Below are positions 45,431-56,674 of a stretch of DNA of 64,000 nt, one piece after another (positions within the stretch are counted from its first letter, which is position 1; each line of letters begins with the position of its first letter). The notes beneath the pieces are model-generated. The model was not told the DNA's origin, ran no database searches, and saw only the letters and a list, made by a program, of their open reading frames with translations. The DNA comes from Trichostrongylus colubriformis (taxonomy: Eukaryota; Nematoda; Chromadorea; Rhabditida; Trichostrongylidae), in NCBI GenBank assembly GCA_963978905.1, contig OZ022259.1, positions 29,427,994 to 29,491,993 on the forward strand. The letters are read 5' to 3'. The translations under genes and the position numbers were made by a program.

Positions 45431-48400
45431 CCAGCGTAAGCGCTTGAAGCTGTATGCGGCACTTGGTAAGCAAATACGACATAAATATACTGGTAGGAGA
45501 AGATCACAATTTCTAAGAAAGATTCATTCAATACATGACCATTACTCGACTTTGCATAATTTTCATCATTAGAGAAGTGAATGAGCTTTCATACTTTATT
45601 CTAGAAAGTATTAACTTAAGTAACTTAGATTCTCTGTAAATCTCAATAAACGGATAATAAGCACAATAGCATTTTCTACTAACATTACCTTACTACTAAA
45701 TGGCCAGTAATTAAATAATGCTCCAACTTAGTATTATGGGGATCTATAGGGCCGGAACAACTATGAGAAAATAGGCAGATAAGTGAATAAATAGAAAACA
45801 GCAACATTACAATGACTTCGAGTAAAAGAATACACTTGAAGATTTTTAAGATATTTAGTACACGTTCAAAAGAAAGTGTTAGCGAGACAATGAAGTATTA
45901 TCAACGTCACAAAAGCAAACGACGAGTTGTGAGTTACAAATCGCAAATGTCTTCTCGTTGTTCTCATGCTAATTGTTCCCGACAAGCAGATTCCAAGGAA
46001 ATTGTGAATTTCTCCCAAATCATCTTGGTGAAGAGATTTAAGAGAACTCATATTTTCCTCGATTTGTGAGATACGAGCCGTTCCTCGTCTCACTAAGCAA
46101 TCCGCTATTTCGAAATTTATAACGAAAATGAACAGGCAAAATGCATTTGCGCATTCTTTTCTCTCTGTTCCTACTGCTAGCTGAGCAATATCGTGTCAGA
46201 AGCAATATTCAGTACGCTGTTGGTTTCAACGGCGATTCGTTGCGCACTCGTGTGCGGACGAAGAGTGAACAGATGGCTTCGATTTTCGGTAACAAAGAGA
46301 CATAATATAAAGTGTATTGAAAGAGACAGATGTTCAAAGAAACGGCTGCTACAAGCAACCGGGGATTGAATGGTTTCGTATTATTTTTGAAGTATCGATA
46401 TTTATAGAGCTGCTTCTGAAGTTCGGGCGTGAGATATGTTCGAAGACAGGCCATTGAGGTTTCAGAAAGTCTCAGCGTGGCCTCTATCACTCCTTTTATC
46501 GCTTTTTTCTTCAGCAGAATTATCTACAGAGGCCAACAGTAAATCATCAACTCCAAAACTTTTTTGTTTGATAAGTTGGGGTAAAGTCCGTATTTCCTGC
46601 TATCCAATATTTTTAGACCTCCAGTCACTGCCGCTCAATGCCCTCTGTCCAATATTCGCAAGCTACGATCCTGAAAGCCCACGTAACAATTCAACTGGAG
46701 CCACATAATTGGAATTCTTGATTATTGCGTAATTCTCAGGGCCCTGACTAATTGATATCGGATAAGAGATTATGTACGATGGAGCGAAACTTCAGACCTT
46801 AGCGCCTTCTTATTTTCTGCTTTATCTTTGCAGCATGCTGGCATAAGTGACCATGCTGGAAGACAAATAAGTTGCTTTTTGGAAAGCGGTGAAAGTAAGT
46901 GTAGTGGTGTAGGTAGTCCCTGAAAATTGTGGCACAAGTAGCATTAATACAGTATCACCGGATGGCACAGCTCCGAGTGTAGCCAGAAAAAATCTGGAGC
47001 AAATAGATCTGCACGCGATTTCCCACTACTCTGCTAGTTGGTTAACAGAGAGAACCCAGCTTTCTTCTTCAATCATATGGTTTGGCAGGTAATTTCTCAA
47101 TGACGAACAGAACAGCAAAGTTTTCTAGGCACTCGCACTGCTCTCTTGTCTGACTCGCTGAGTTTGTAAGATACCCAACGGCTTACTATTTCTCGAGGCC
47201 ACGGCTACTTGATAGTCTTCCATTTGTCGCATGGGTAGGGTTGTCGCATGGGTTGCTGACAACTCCAGGTCTGCTTTCAATTCCCGTGGATATCATCCTC
47301 TTCAGTGGGAGTCCAACCACCTGTGTTGTGTTGACAACAAGGTTCGCATCTCCTGAGCCAAAACCGATGGAGCAGCGGGACACTGTGGAATGATAGATGT
47401 CATCAATACCGAATGCAGCCCAGCAGGGTGGTTCTCTACCACAAACCCTGATGACAGGTCTTATAAGTTGAGGGGTTATGAATTCGAATCCATTATTGTT
47501 ACTATGTATTGAGGCCACCTCTATGAATACATTTCAAGACAATGAACGCAGCATGTAACTCATATGGCCACAAAGCCTGATGAAGTTTAAAAGTAGCGGA
47601 AGCACATGAAATTTTGAAAGTGTTGCAAAGCTTGTACACCGACCTAATATAATGCATTATAATATAATATATACCGTGCTGTTCGATTCCCATGCTAAGG
47701 AACTCCACAGGCTTCGAACGATCGAACGAAGATTTGATGCTTGTTTCGAGACAACCTTGATCATTTTGTCACTTCTTCTCAAGAAGGTGAACACGAGGAC
47801 AGAGGAGAGGTAATCCGATAGCGTGTGGTTAGGATATTAGATGGACAAGGAGGAGTTGCTCATACACAAATTTTCGATTTTTGCTAGAATTCTTCTCGCT
47901 GAGAGGTTGAGCACCACCACGCAGAGAATGAATTTTGTTTCGATTTCTCTCAGCTGAATAAGGACACGTTGTGTGCTCTTTCACTTGAGTACTAGATAAC
48001 GAAGCAAGCTCTCTTCATCTTCAACCGACAAGTCGAAGGATTATCTTTTCGTAAGTCCGAGCTGGACTGTCGGAATTTTAAATCTGTTGAGTAGAGTCTC
48101 CGCCATCACTATCTACATTGCCTATCATCGAGTCTTCTCTCTTCATCGTCAATGACTATGTTTGATAGCCATTCAATGTTTCGATAAAAAGTCAATAGGA
48201 ACTTGGCGACATGAGATCGTATGTTCTCGTTGAGCTGTCGTGTGCTCTTCACATGTGGAACACAAACTCCAAACTTTCAAATGTTCCTTGTTTTAAGAAC
48301 ATGCCCTGGTGCTGTCGACTTGCAGCGTAGAAGGTATTCTCTCTGGCGACAGTGTGACGGCTTCGTCCGTTCTTATGGGCTTGGCAGAGGGCATCGGTAG

Positions 48401-48594
48401 TGAATGCCATCAGCTGAGACACCGTATTCTCCTCAGTTGCGTGGTCTATCCTGCTTACAAAGTGACCCTTATAAGATCCCACAGGATTTTCGTTGAACAA
48501 TAGGCTTTGAAGATTTCGCTGTAGCATTCCTGTACTAGCAAAGAAAAGCATCGAGCAAATGAGTTGGCAAGCTAGTCTGAGTGGCAAAGGAGGG

Positions 48595-49342
48595 TGTCAT
48601 GAATATTCGCATATTCATGATAAAACCCTACGATAGTCCCTCGCCTTGCCGATGACTCATCTTCCAGCTCGAGATCGACCGGCGCACCTTTTCGCAATTC
48701 GCTGCTGGCTGGCGCTGCCTTGGAAGGCCAGCCGGATGGCTCCTCCCACAAGAAATATAAGCGGCGCCCGCCGCTAGTCCGGGCCAGTCCTCGGGGTGGC
48801 AGCCCTGGCGGACAACTGGCCACATGTCGCGATCATAGGGAAGCAGTAACAGTACTGCGACCGCTTCATCCAGTCAGAGATGAACAACAGCAACAGACAA
48901 CAGCAGCGACAGGGTCGATAGACACGGCATCGAGCTAGTAGACCAATGAACACAATGGTGCAAGCAGGTCCTCCGGGCATTTAGAAACCCAGTAGCAAGT
49001 AGTTTATGTTCCCCTCTACGCTCCCTCAATCGTTGTATCTATTATTCGAATGTGTTGTAGTTACACATTGTTGGAATTATAAAGATAGGTTGAACACCCG
49101 TTCTCCACAAACGAACCACCAAATCCTATTTTAAAGGCATATTCCGCGCTCGCTATGGGTGGAGTAACCAGTTGACTCTCAATTGGTTGTCGGCGGTTGG
49201 AAGGCGGTCTCTCCTTGCCATATTGCCTGCAGTGAGGCTTGGAAAGACCGCCTCCCAACCGCTGACAACCAATGGAGAGTCAATTGGTTACCCCACCCAT
49301 AGCGAGCGCGGAATATGCCTTTAAAGTGATGCAGTCCAAACA
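48595..49342. mobile_element. Solo LTR
   Basis: 748 bp beginning TGTCATGAATATTCG and ending CCAAACA, with TG...CA ends. It is flanked by GAGGG at 48590-48594 and 49343-49347. The paralogous site in copy A (3621-3625) has one GAGGG and no insert. It includes a GC-rich segment after an AAATATAAGCGG TATA-like motif near 48755 and a nested palindromic MITE. It is unlike both other LTRs in the window, so it is a third LTR family, reduced by LTR-LTR recombination. Confidence 0.8.
49129..49326. mobile_element. Palindromic MITE nested in the solo LTR
   Basis: About 200 bp, nearly perfectly palindromic. Arms run from GGCATATTCCGCGCTCGC to its complement, bordered by TTTAAA on both sides, which may be its target duplication (TTAA core). 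The centre lies near 49225. No coding sequence. Confidence 0.75.
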
Positions 49343-50078
49343 GAGGGCACATTATCGGGTAAGTAGAGGACCCTCTTCAGGGTTTCTAACAGCAGTGGAT
49401 ATGAAATGGTACGGAACTAGTGAATCAAAACTAGATGCCCCTATGCCTAGAAGCTGAATCTGGAAGCATGACATATTTCAAAAAAGGGTGTCTCACTAGT
49501 GTTTCACCATTGTTTCTCTGCTGCTGTACTATTGAAGTGACCGCGTGGCGTAAAGAATAAGAGAGAACTGGAAAGACATTTCTCGGAAAATGACAATTCC
49601 AGTTCAGAAGATGATACGTGGCGAAACTCGCATTGAAAAAACGTGTGCTGGGGTCGATAAGACGTGATGGGGTCGTATTTTCAATGCAATTCAAATTTTC
49701 AATGTTTTTCAGTGCGTTCTTCTCACGATCCCGCACCACTGCGCGTTGCGCTGCCATGCATCCGTCACAGGAGTTGCCGCGATGACGGGGAAACGTGGTG
49801 TAGGTTAGGGCACACAGATTTTGACCTTGGCCTGTAACCGTGCGACCTTATGTCGCCGTTGGCCTGCGACGTACGTTGTTCAGGTTCTGAATCATTCATT
49901 TCTCCATGATTGTTCCTTCGTTTTCGAATTGGAAGCGCAAAATCAGAAATAAATAATCATAATCCCTAATTGTTTGGAATTTAAAACTACTTTCAGAAAG
50001 AATCGGAGCAACATTTCATTTTGCTTTCACGCTCTGAAATTACTCCTCAAAGGCATACCACGCGATATTCGGACTAGT

Positions 50079-50404
50079 GGTTTAATTTCTTGGGCAAATA
50101 GGTCCTTAGATAACTGCTCTCGAACTACATCTTTGTTGCAGCTGCACGGTGCACCCTCACGGTGCTGTGCCCACACAACCGAGCCACGCCCACTCAAACA
50201 AATCACACCTGGCCTTAGACGAACAATTTCCTATGTGAAAGCTGCTTTCGTCGTCGAATTTATTCGTCCAAGGCCAGGTGAAATGTGGGCGTGGCTGGGT
50301 TTTGTTTGCGCACACACAATACCATGAGAGCGCACCGCACAGCCACAACAAAGGTGCAGCGTGAGCAGTTATCCAAGGTCCTACTTGCCCCAAGGAAGTA
50401 AGTC
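50079..50404. mobile_element. Palindromic fold-back element, copy B
   Basis: Counterpart of 4752-5083, with the same arm structure and small differences such as a shortened right arm near 50280-50310. Confidence 0.7.
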
Positions 50405-50659
50405 ACTAATCTGATTATAACTTGGTGTGCCGTTAATCTGCCAAATTCACCCTTTCCCGTTTCTCCAAGGACAAGGTATGGTACTGCTGTGCCAGAAATA
50501 ATGCAGAAGCATGCATGCAAAAGTGCCACATCGAATTTGCTAGCAACTTTTATAATGAGGTCTTCTCAGAAGGTGATTCTGCCAGATTGATTTTCATGAA
50601 CTGATAACGTTACTATGCAATGCAAACGAAGGAGCACGGATATGGTGGGTAGAAGACTA

Positions 50660-51630
50660 CCTATTACTTGGGTGTGCACTCTTATGTCAGGACTTCGCAC
50701 GACGACAAGCGGGGTGCGACGCAGTGTGTGCGGGTTATGCGCGTCGCGGTAGTTGGGTCTTAGAACGATCACACGGTAATGCTAGGGGCGCGATGCTTAA
50801 TGATGAGGATGCTTAATGAGCGGAAAAATTGTCCTCACCGATGTGATCGAATATTAAACTATTGAGCGCTAAGTTGTCTAGTTTCCTGAATAGGGACCGC
50901 TAAAGCTCAAGTGATAAATGATTAGTAGGTCACAAAATTTCGTTTCTGACCAGATACCAGTTGTAGTGGAAAGAATCTAGTGATTGATCTGGACTTCCGA
51001 AAAGTGATAGATGTGATAGCAGGTGTAGATATCTGATGATCAAGCAATAATAAGGTTCAGGAGCTAAATGCTCAGCAAATGATGCTTATTTTCAGTGCTC
51101 GATATCAGTAGAAATGTTTCGTCCGAGAAAATGCGTGAAATTCCGGATAGTGTTAGATGTTTGTGGAGACACCAGTTGAGCGAGAACTCAGTACTTCGAT
51201 TATCATGGTTATATATAGTGGGAAGGGATACTACCGCTTTCAAATATGGCTGGTGCACATTATCGCGTGCACCAAACGAAAGAACAAAGCAAGATAGGCC
51301 ACAATCTGTGCTGATAGCTGATTTGGAACCCGTTTTGCGAACACGAGCGAAACCCACCCGTAGTGAGCGGGCTATCCTGGAGGAACGACGCTAAAATAAA
51401 AATGCGCAATTAAGATCGGTACAACATAGAGATAAGCAGATACAGAAGGATATGGTCAATTTTGGCTGTTCCGTAAAAGGAGATTTCACAGGTGGTTACG
51501 GAAGTCATGGGCAGTCATAGATGCACAAGCACTAGCTCGAGGATCATTTGCTATCGCTCCTGAATTGACTTACTGGAAAAGGATAAGGAGTTACGGAAGG
51601 AATGATCGGTAGATAGGCTTAGGTAAACAG
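50660..51630. other. Unassigned region inside duplication copy B
   Basis: This stretch occupies the position where copy A holds about 22 kb of satellites and transposons. I see no gene. The paired opposite-strand frames at 51064-51394 carry no recognisable motif. Confidence 0.4.
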
Positions 51631-52157
51631 AGATTTATTGGAACGTCAAAGACAGTGGTAGAGGTAACGTGGATAATGAGGGCTCTTGAAGTGTGTCGCC
51701 CATATGAATGTTAGAGATCCAAGAAGATGATATGTGGCAAAGTTTACCGTGGCTCCAAGCAGTTCCAACATTTTTCGTCAAAGCGGCTGTGCCTGCAACT
51801 CCTTCTTTCGCTACGGTCATCAAAAGCTCAGGATGAATGCACGGCTAATAGCTGCGCCTTCAGCTCTGCTCTTACTAAGAGTGCTTGAGATATCGTTCCT
51901 ACAGCGTTCTAGTCTGTGAACTTAGATGATCGCGTCATCAGGAAAAAGGGGTTTGGCCGCCATGGGAGAAGCGGCGACCGGAATTGAAATAGTGATGAAG
52001 CAGAAACTGAACAAGAGCATGATCGCCTATGGACACAATCAATGGTTCAAACGTCGTGACTCAGACACGTAATTTCCACCTCTGTGTATTTTTTCCCATT
52101 TGAGTTTAGAAAAGCAACAATTGTGCAACAAATCTTTATTGTGCTTTTATCGATTGG

Positions 52158-52752
52158 TCATTTAGGCTTCTTACCGCATTTACATATTCCGTCGATGCAA
52201 GCCGCGTGATATATGCGATACTGAAAATGTATGGGTAAGCAAAAATTTTATTTGAAACCGTTCATTATGCATTATTCTTTCAAGTGTGAATTTGAACGGG
52301 CACCAAAGTGCGTCATTGCGGGCATAATGCGCCCCTTTTAGTTTTCTAGCACATAGATTGAGCATTTTAAGCTCACCAATACTCATATCTTTCCGTAATT
52401 TGCAACACCCTAAGATGTGTAGGGAGGTGGATCTCGGACTGATGATTCACTCAGCAGCGTTCAGTCCTCACAAGACGAAAGTTTTGCGCGACGGCGCATT
52501 GTTACCTAAAGCTACGTGAACACCATTCCGTCACCCTCAGAAGTGCGGTGTCGAAAGCTTAGGAAATGAATAGAAATGGCTCACCTTTAAATAACAATGT
52601 CTCTTGCAACCGGCCCAACCCCGAAGACACGGCTCCTCAGGAGTAGTCTTCTGGGGCTTTTTCCGATGGCTTTTTGTGTGCTTTGAGCTCACAGTGATCA
52701 TCAGGCACAGTAGAAAAATTAATGTCGAAAGCAGAATCTTCCCTTTCAGCAT
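52158..52752 (-). CDS. Secreted CS-alpha-beta defensin-like peptide, copy 2 (two exons)
   Basis: Paralogue of the 27930-28526 gene. Exon 1 is 52585-52752, the intron 52221-52584 (364 bp, AAG|GTGAGC donor, TTTTCAG acceptor, phase 0), and exon 2 52158-52220 ending in TGA. The 76-residue product keeps all six cysteines at the same positions (42, 49, 53, 64, 69, 71), the signal peptide, and an invariant basic block after the cleavage site. The C-terminus differs: it ends CKCGKKPK, strongly basic, where copy 1 ends CECSFD. AATAAA is at 52135-52140, 18 nt below the stop. A TTTTACAG acceptor ends 15 nt upstream of the ATG. Preservation of splice sites, frame, cysteine spacing and processing signals in both copies, despite about 20% amino-acid divergence in exon 1, argues that both are functional. 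The fold class is an inference from spacing; the biological target is not visible. Confidence 0.82.
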
Positions 52753-52767
52753 GTATCGAAAAGTATC

Positions 52768-52775
52768 CTGTAAAA
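52768..52775 (-). promoter_or_regulatory. Candidate spliced-leader trans-splice acceptor of defensin-like gene 2
   Basis: TTTTACAG on the minus strand leaves a 15-nt 5' UTR before the ATG at 52752. It matches the acceptor position in the other copy, although surrounding bases have diverged. Confidence 0.5.
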
Positions 52776-52989
52776 ATTTTGTGCTTTCGATGGGATGTAG
52801 AGCAAAGAAGTTCTGAAGTCCGAAACAAAGAATAGAGGGGGTGGGAGTGAACGCAAGTATAGTGACGAGACATAGAGTATCGCGCTTCGTTATATATACC
52901 TATTACATGAGATAATTCCATGTGGCAATGAAACGTTAAAAAGAAGGAAAAAAGATCTAGTTCGACTCAGGTCAATGGAGAATATGCAT

Positions 52990-53190
52990 TTAAAAAAGAA
53001 CAACACCACACCACATCGACGACGCTCTCTTTTGAAGTCCGAGGCGATTCTTGAATAGGTCGGCTGACGAGTTGTCGAGCAGATGCAGAATACCAGGAAC
53101 ACCAGATCGATAATAGCAATCACAGTCAGGCTGGAAATAACAAGGATCCATTAGGAAGTGTGGTTGATAGCTGACCGATGCATCACTGCA
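52990..53190 (-). CDS. Conserved exon-like block upstream of defensin-like gene 2 (unidentified)
   Basis: This is the counterpart of 28786-28962. The same reading frame opens after the same TGA and stays open for 66 codons. One cysteine of the copy 1 frame is replaced by Phe (QPHC to QPHF), but the CYF...CDC core is kept. The downstream end differs by small indels, so the 3' boundary is not conserved and may be intronic. Function unknown. Confidence 0.3.
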   Translation of the reverse strand, partial: CSDASVSYQPHFLMDPCYFQPDCDCYYRSGVPGILHLLDNSSADLFKNRLGLQKRASSMWCGVVLF

Positions 53191-53570
53191 TCAGACACAT
53201 AATGTCACTGCCAGCAACAATCGCAGAAGAAGAATTTCCTGTGCTTTGGATGAGAATCGTCTAATCTTTTCTAATACACGGGAAACGCTATTGCATATCA
53301 GATCACTGGGATGTGAATTTTGAGGGGTCTACCCTTACCTCAAGATTTCTCACCGCGGCGGGCGATCTACAAAGGTCTTTTTACGATCCCGTCGTACAGC
53401 AGCTTGTTCAGCCGTCCATCCGCCGGGGAATTTCCGGCGAGGGCGGGAAATTCGGCAATCTACCCCAGTCTAGAGAAGCATAGAAAGTAGAAGGGAGTTG
53501 TCGGCTTCCAATTTCATGGGTCCGTTTTGTTTCATTCTTTCTCTACTGTTACACTGCTGAGCACCCGGGT

Positions 53571-53844
53571 GTGTGCCATTAAGACAGAAAATTTGCATTG
53601 ATGCATCCGGCATGCGAAGCAATGATGCGAGCTATGTATTCTGCCCTGTATGTGTGATGAAATGATGACAGCACTCTACGTCCTCATCTAGACGTAATTG
53701 CTTCAGTGTGTGCCATTAAGACAGAAAATTTGCATTGATGCATCCGGCATGCGAAGCAATGATGCGAGCTATGTATTCTGCCCTGTATGTGTGATGAAAT
53801 GATGACAGCACTCTACGTCCTCATCTAGACGTAATTGCTTCAGT
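53571..53844. repeat. 137-bp tandem duplication
   Basis: Two units, 53571-53707 and 53708-53844, that look identical base for base. The homologous place in copy A (about 29595-29735) has one unit. A very recent local duplication. Confidence 0.9.
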
Positions 53845-54344
53845 ACTCAACTAGCACGGCGTCCTTTCTTGCACTAATTCGTTGCGCGCCACACGCGACC
53901 ACGTGAATTTCCTGTCCTAATGGCACACAGGCCTGGGCACCCCTGCTTTCATGGTCCCAATCTGCCGTATTTGCCCCTTCTAGGGTCTCTAAAGGCAGTG
54001 ATAGGGATAACTCGGTTGTATCATTTATTTCAGTCTTCGACACTGGCCGGTGGACGTGATCACCATGGAAGCCGACACATCAGCAGTACGACATTTAGAT
54101 AGATACTGCATTGATACGATGCGATGAGTATCACTCTGCTATCGTTCTCATCACTTTACACCTCAGCCATTCTTTGGCAAGTTTGACGTCAGGAAACGGG
54201 ATCTGTCAGCTCAGCTGTTGACCGCTACGCCGTCCCTGTAGCTCGGGAGCGCATTACTAGACGGGGATTTTGCCACATATAAGCTTCTCAGAGTCCTACT
54301 TTTCGTGTGATGACTTCTTTCAGGGATTTCTCAATAAACACATA

Positions 54345-55780
54345 ACATCTATTACTCCCTTTAAAAGAATTATCATTTTTGGCGTAGGATATAGCAGTCA
54401 CACTGGGTCTGGTGCGACACTTAAAATGTCAGGCTGGTACAAGGAAGAGCGAGGAGCTCCCGAGCGCGTTAACCACATGGGATGATGGGAACACTGAAGG
54501 GAGTGCCTGACTGCGACTGCATCAAGACGTCTGTGCTTGTGAGCTTGTTAGTGCTGAACTTAGCATTTTTCTACGCAGGAATCACATCAGTTGTCCGATT
54601 CCGGTTGGGGGAGTGCATTTGCGCTAGAGCTAGAGCACGGATAAGCGGCTACTTATAATTGAAGCAAAAGGTTGCCTCAATCAGAAACGGGCGACTCGTG
54701 CGCGAATGTCGCGGGTGCGATGCGGCATCACGATTTTTTGTCCTAACGACATAAACCCGTGACGACACAGCCCCCTCCTGGGCATGGAAATCGGTCCACG
54801 CAACCCAAAGTTTCCTTCCCCGTAATCCCTAACATAAAACCACTCTTTTCCTCTCCATGAAAAAAATACTACCACGTATCGCATGCTGTGGAAAGGAAGA
54901 AGAGAGAGCGTTTTCGTGGGCTTCGAGATGTGTGACACTGTTGTGACGCGCAGTATTTTATAACACTCGACCGAACCATGCTTCATATTACATGGTGATC
55001 GTGCCGAGAGCCCACACGAACCTCTGGCGAAAGTATAATTTTGGCTAGTGCCCGAGCGAGTTATATGTAGATCGCGTCGCAATATGTTGGCGGTGCTTGC
55101 TGGATACCCATATTGCCGACGTCGAAGCCGGTACCCCCCCTCCCGCAAAAAACGAATGCGGCTTTATTGAATAAACTGGCCCGAATGTGCGGAAAGATTC
55201 TATGTTTAGTATTCTCTCTTTTCGGTCTCTTTTCGGAATGGGATATTGATTCTTCCCTTCTCGGTGAACTGCAACAAAGAGCAGCGCGAGCTTCTCGCCG
55301 ATCATTCACTTCAGCGCAGTGTACGACCAGAGCCCCATGCATTTACCATAAAAAACCTTTCAGAATCGATGCCAGTCTGTGGGTCGTGGTGAGAGAGGGG
55401 AGAAACGCGACTTCACGTTGTATGTCACAGGCTCGCATACACGTAAGGACCTGCAAGGGGAGCTTCCACGATTTTGCGCCTACAGCAGACATCGGCAGAT
55501 GTTCTTTTCTGTGAGAAGGGTGAGGTACAAATTTTAGCTTGAGCCTTGAGAGGGCGAAGTAACTTCGACGTTGGTGAAAGTTTCATGTGCAGGTAGGGCT
55601 TTCCTAATGAACTATGGTTCACCCACTCAGAGCTTCTTTCCCCTTCCCAGGCTTACATGGGATAAAATCGACATCCACCTGTCACGCTATTCGAAGCAAT
55701 GACGTGCGATACGCTATTCCCCCCCCCCCCCTCCCCGTTCCACTTTGACCCTCATTCTTGTTCACCAAGCCATCCTACTA
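54345..55780. other. Unassigned region
   Basis: Overlapping frames occur on both strands (54681-55148 minus, 55113-55514 plus), but none shows a family motif, signal peptide or splice context I can defend. No repeat recognised apart from a poly-C run at 55720-55732. Confidence 0.4.
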
Positions 55781-55782
55781 TA

Positions 55783-56665
55783 TATTGCGTCGTCCCAAAA
55801 GTCTTTTCGGATTTTTTCCATAAAAAAATCAATAACTCCTGTTCACTTCGAGGCAGTTCTAGGCGGTTCAGGAATATGGAAAAAGGTTCTCTGAGCTTTT
55901 TAACAGAATATATATTGATCCAACAGATTCCGTGGAGAGAGCTGCAATGCTCGTAGTTGATACCCACCAAACGCGCGGTGTCATCTACTATGAGTGGTCT
56001 TGCGGCAACAAAACGACGAAAGCTTGTTACTTCATCAACGCTGCATTTGACAAGGGATGTGAGCTACGAGACTGTGCGTCGCTGGTTCATCAGCCTCAGC
56101 AGCGGCGAAATTGACATGGAAGACAAACTACGCTCAAATGTGAACCTGTGAAACGCGGAAGGAATGCTATCACAAGAGGTGCTGGTACAAGGCGAGAAGG
56201 TCACCGCTGCCGTATGCATCAACCAGCTCCAGCAGCTCGCCGTCGCTGCTCGAGAAAAGCGCCGGAGAAGGTCCGCGGTCGCCCTCCTTCGTGATGACAC
56301 CCGCTCCCATTTCGCGAATAGTACCCAGGCCAAGCTAGAGGAGCTCGGCTGGGATGTCGTGCCCCACCCGCCATACTCTTCAGAAATTGCCACTTCTGAC
56401 TATCATCTTGATTATCCCTTTGAATCCTTCCTGGCCAAGAGAAAATACGTTGACTATGACTTGCTTGCGAAGGCGATCGCTGACTTTTTCGACTCTCAGA
56501 ATCCAATGTTCTGGGAGGAGGGAATCAGCGGTCTACTCATGAGGTGGCAGAGTGTTGTTGATAACACTGGTGAATACGTTGTTGCTCAGTTGTTGCTTGT
56601 TATAAGAAAAAATAATAAAAAGTGATGATCGAAAAAAATCCTGCAAGACTTTTGAGACAACCTAA
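55783..56665 (+). mobile_element. Mariner relic, internally deleted (different family)
   Basis: Left terminus GTCGTCCCAAAAGTCTTTTC and right terminus complementary to GTCTCAAAAGTCTTGC form degraded inverted repeats. Plus-strand frames give the helix-turn-helix region (SYETVRRWFI...SGEIDMED) near 56060-56120, then after a deletion the catalytic C-terminal part (ELGWDVVPHPPYSSEIATSDYH near 56345-56400, then FWEEGISGLLMRWQ). Multiple frameshifts. It ends within 10 bp of the next mariner. Confidence 0.8.
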
Positions 56666-56674
56666 TCCCTACTA

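Larger units (their letters stand above)
45164..50650. repeat. Segmental duplication, copy B, first part
   Basis: Same orientation and order as 1-5350. It differs from copy A by a 748-bp solo-LTR insertion (48595-49342) and several small indels. No intact gene was recognised in this part. Confidence 0.85.
51630..54340. repeat. Segmental duplication, copy B, second part
   Basis: Same order as 27590-30930: defensin-like gene 2, the conserved exon-like block, then the block that in copy A flanks the fold-back element. It carries single target sites where copy A has the MITE and the fold-back mariner, and a private 137-bp tandem duplication at 53571-53844. Confidence 0.85.

Noticed and set aside
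51635..51823. Alternative last exon of defensin-like gene 2 (and 27720-27780 for gene 1)
   Set aside because: The copy A sequence gives a cysteine-rich tail in one frame, but copy B has a 1-bp deletion there and no cysteines. The exons at 27930-27986 and 52158-52220 preserve acceptor, frame and cysteines in both copies.
54681..55514. 155- and 133-codon frames on opposite strands
   Set aside because: They overlap each other, show no family motif and have no splice or signal-peptide context.
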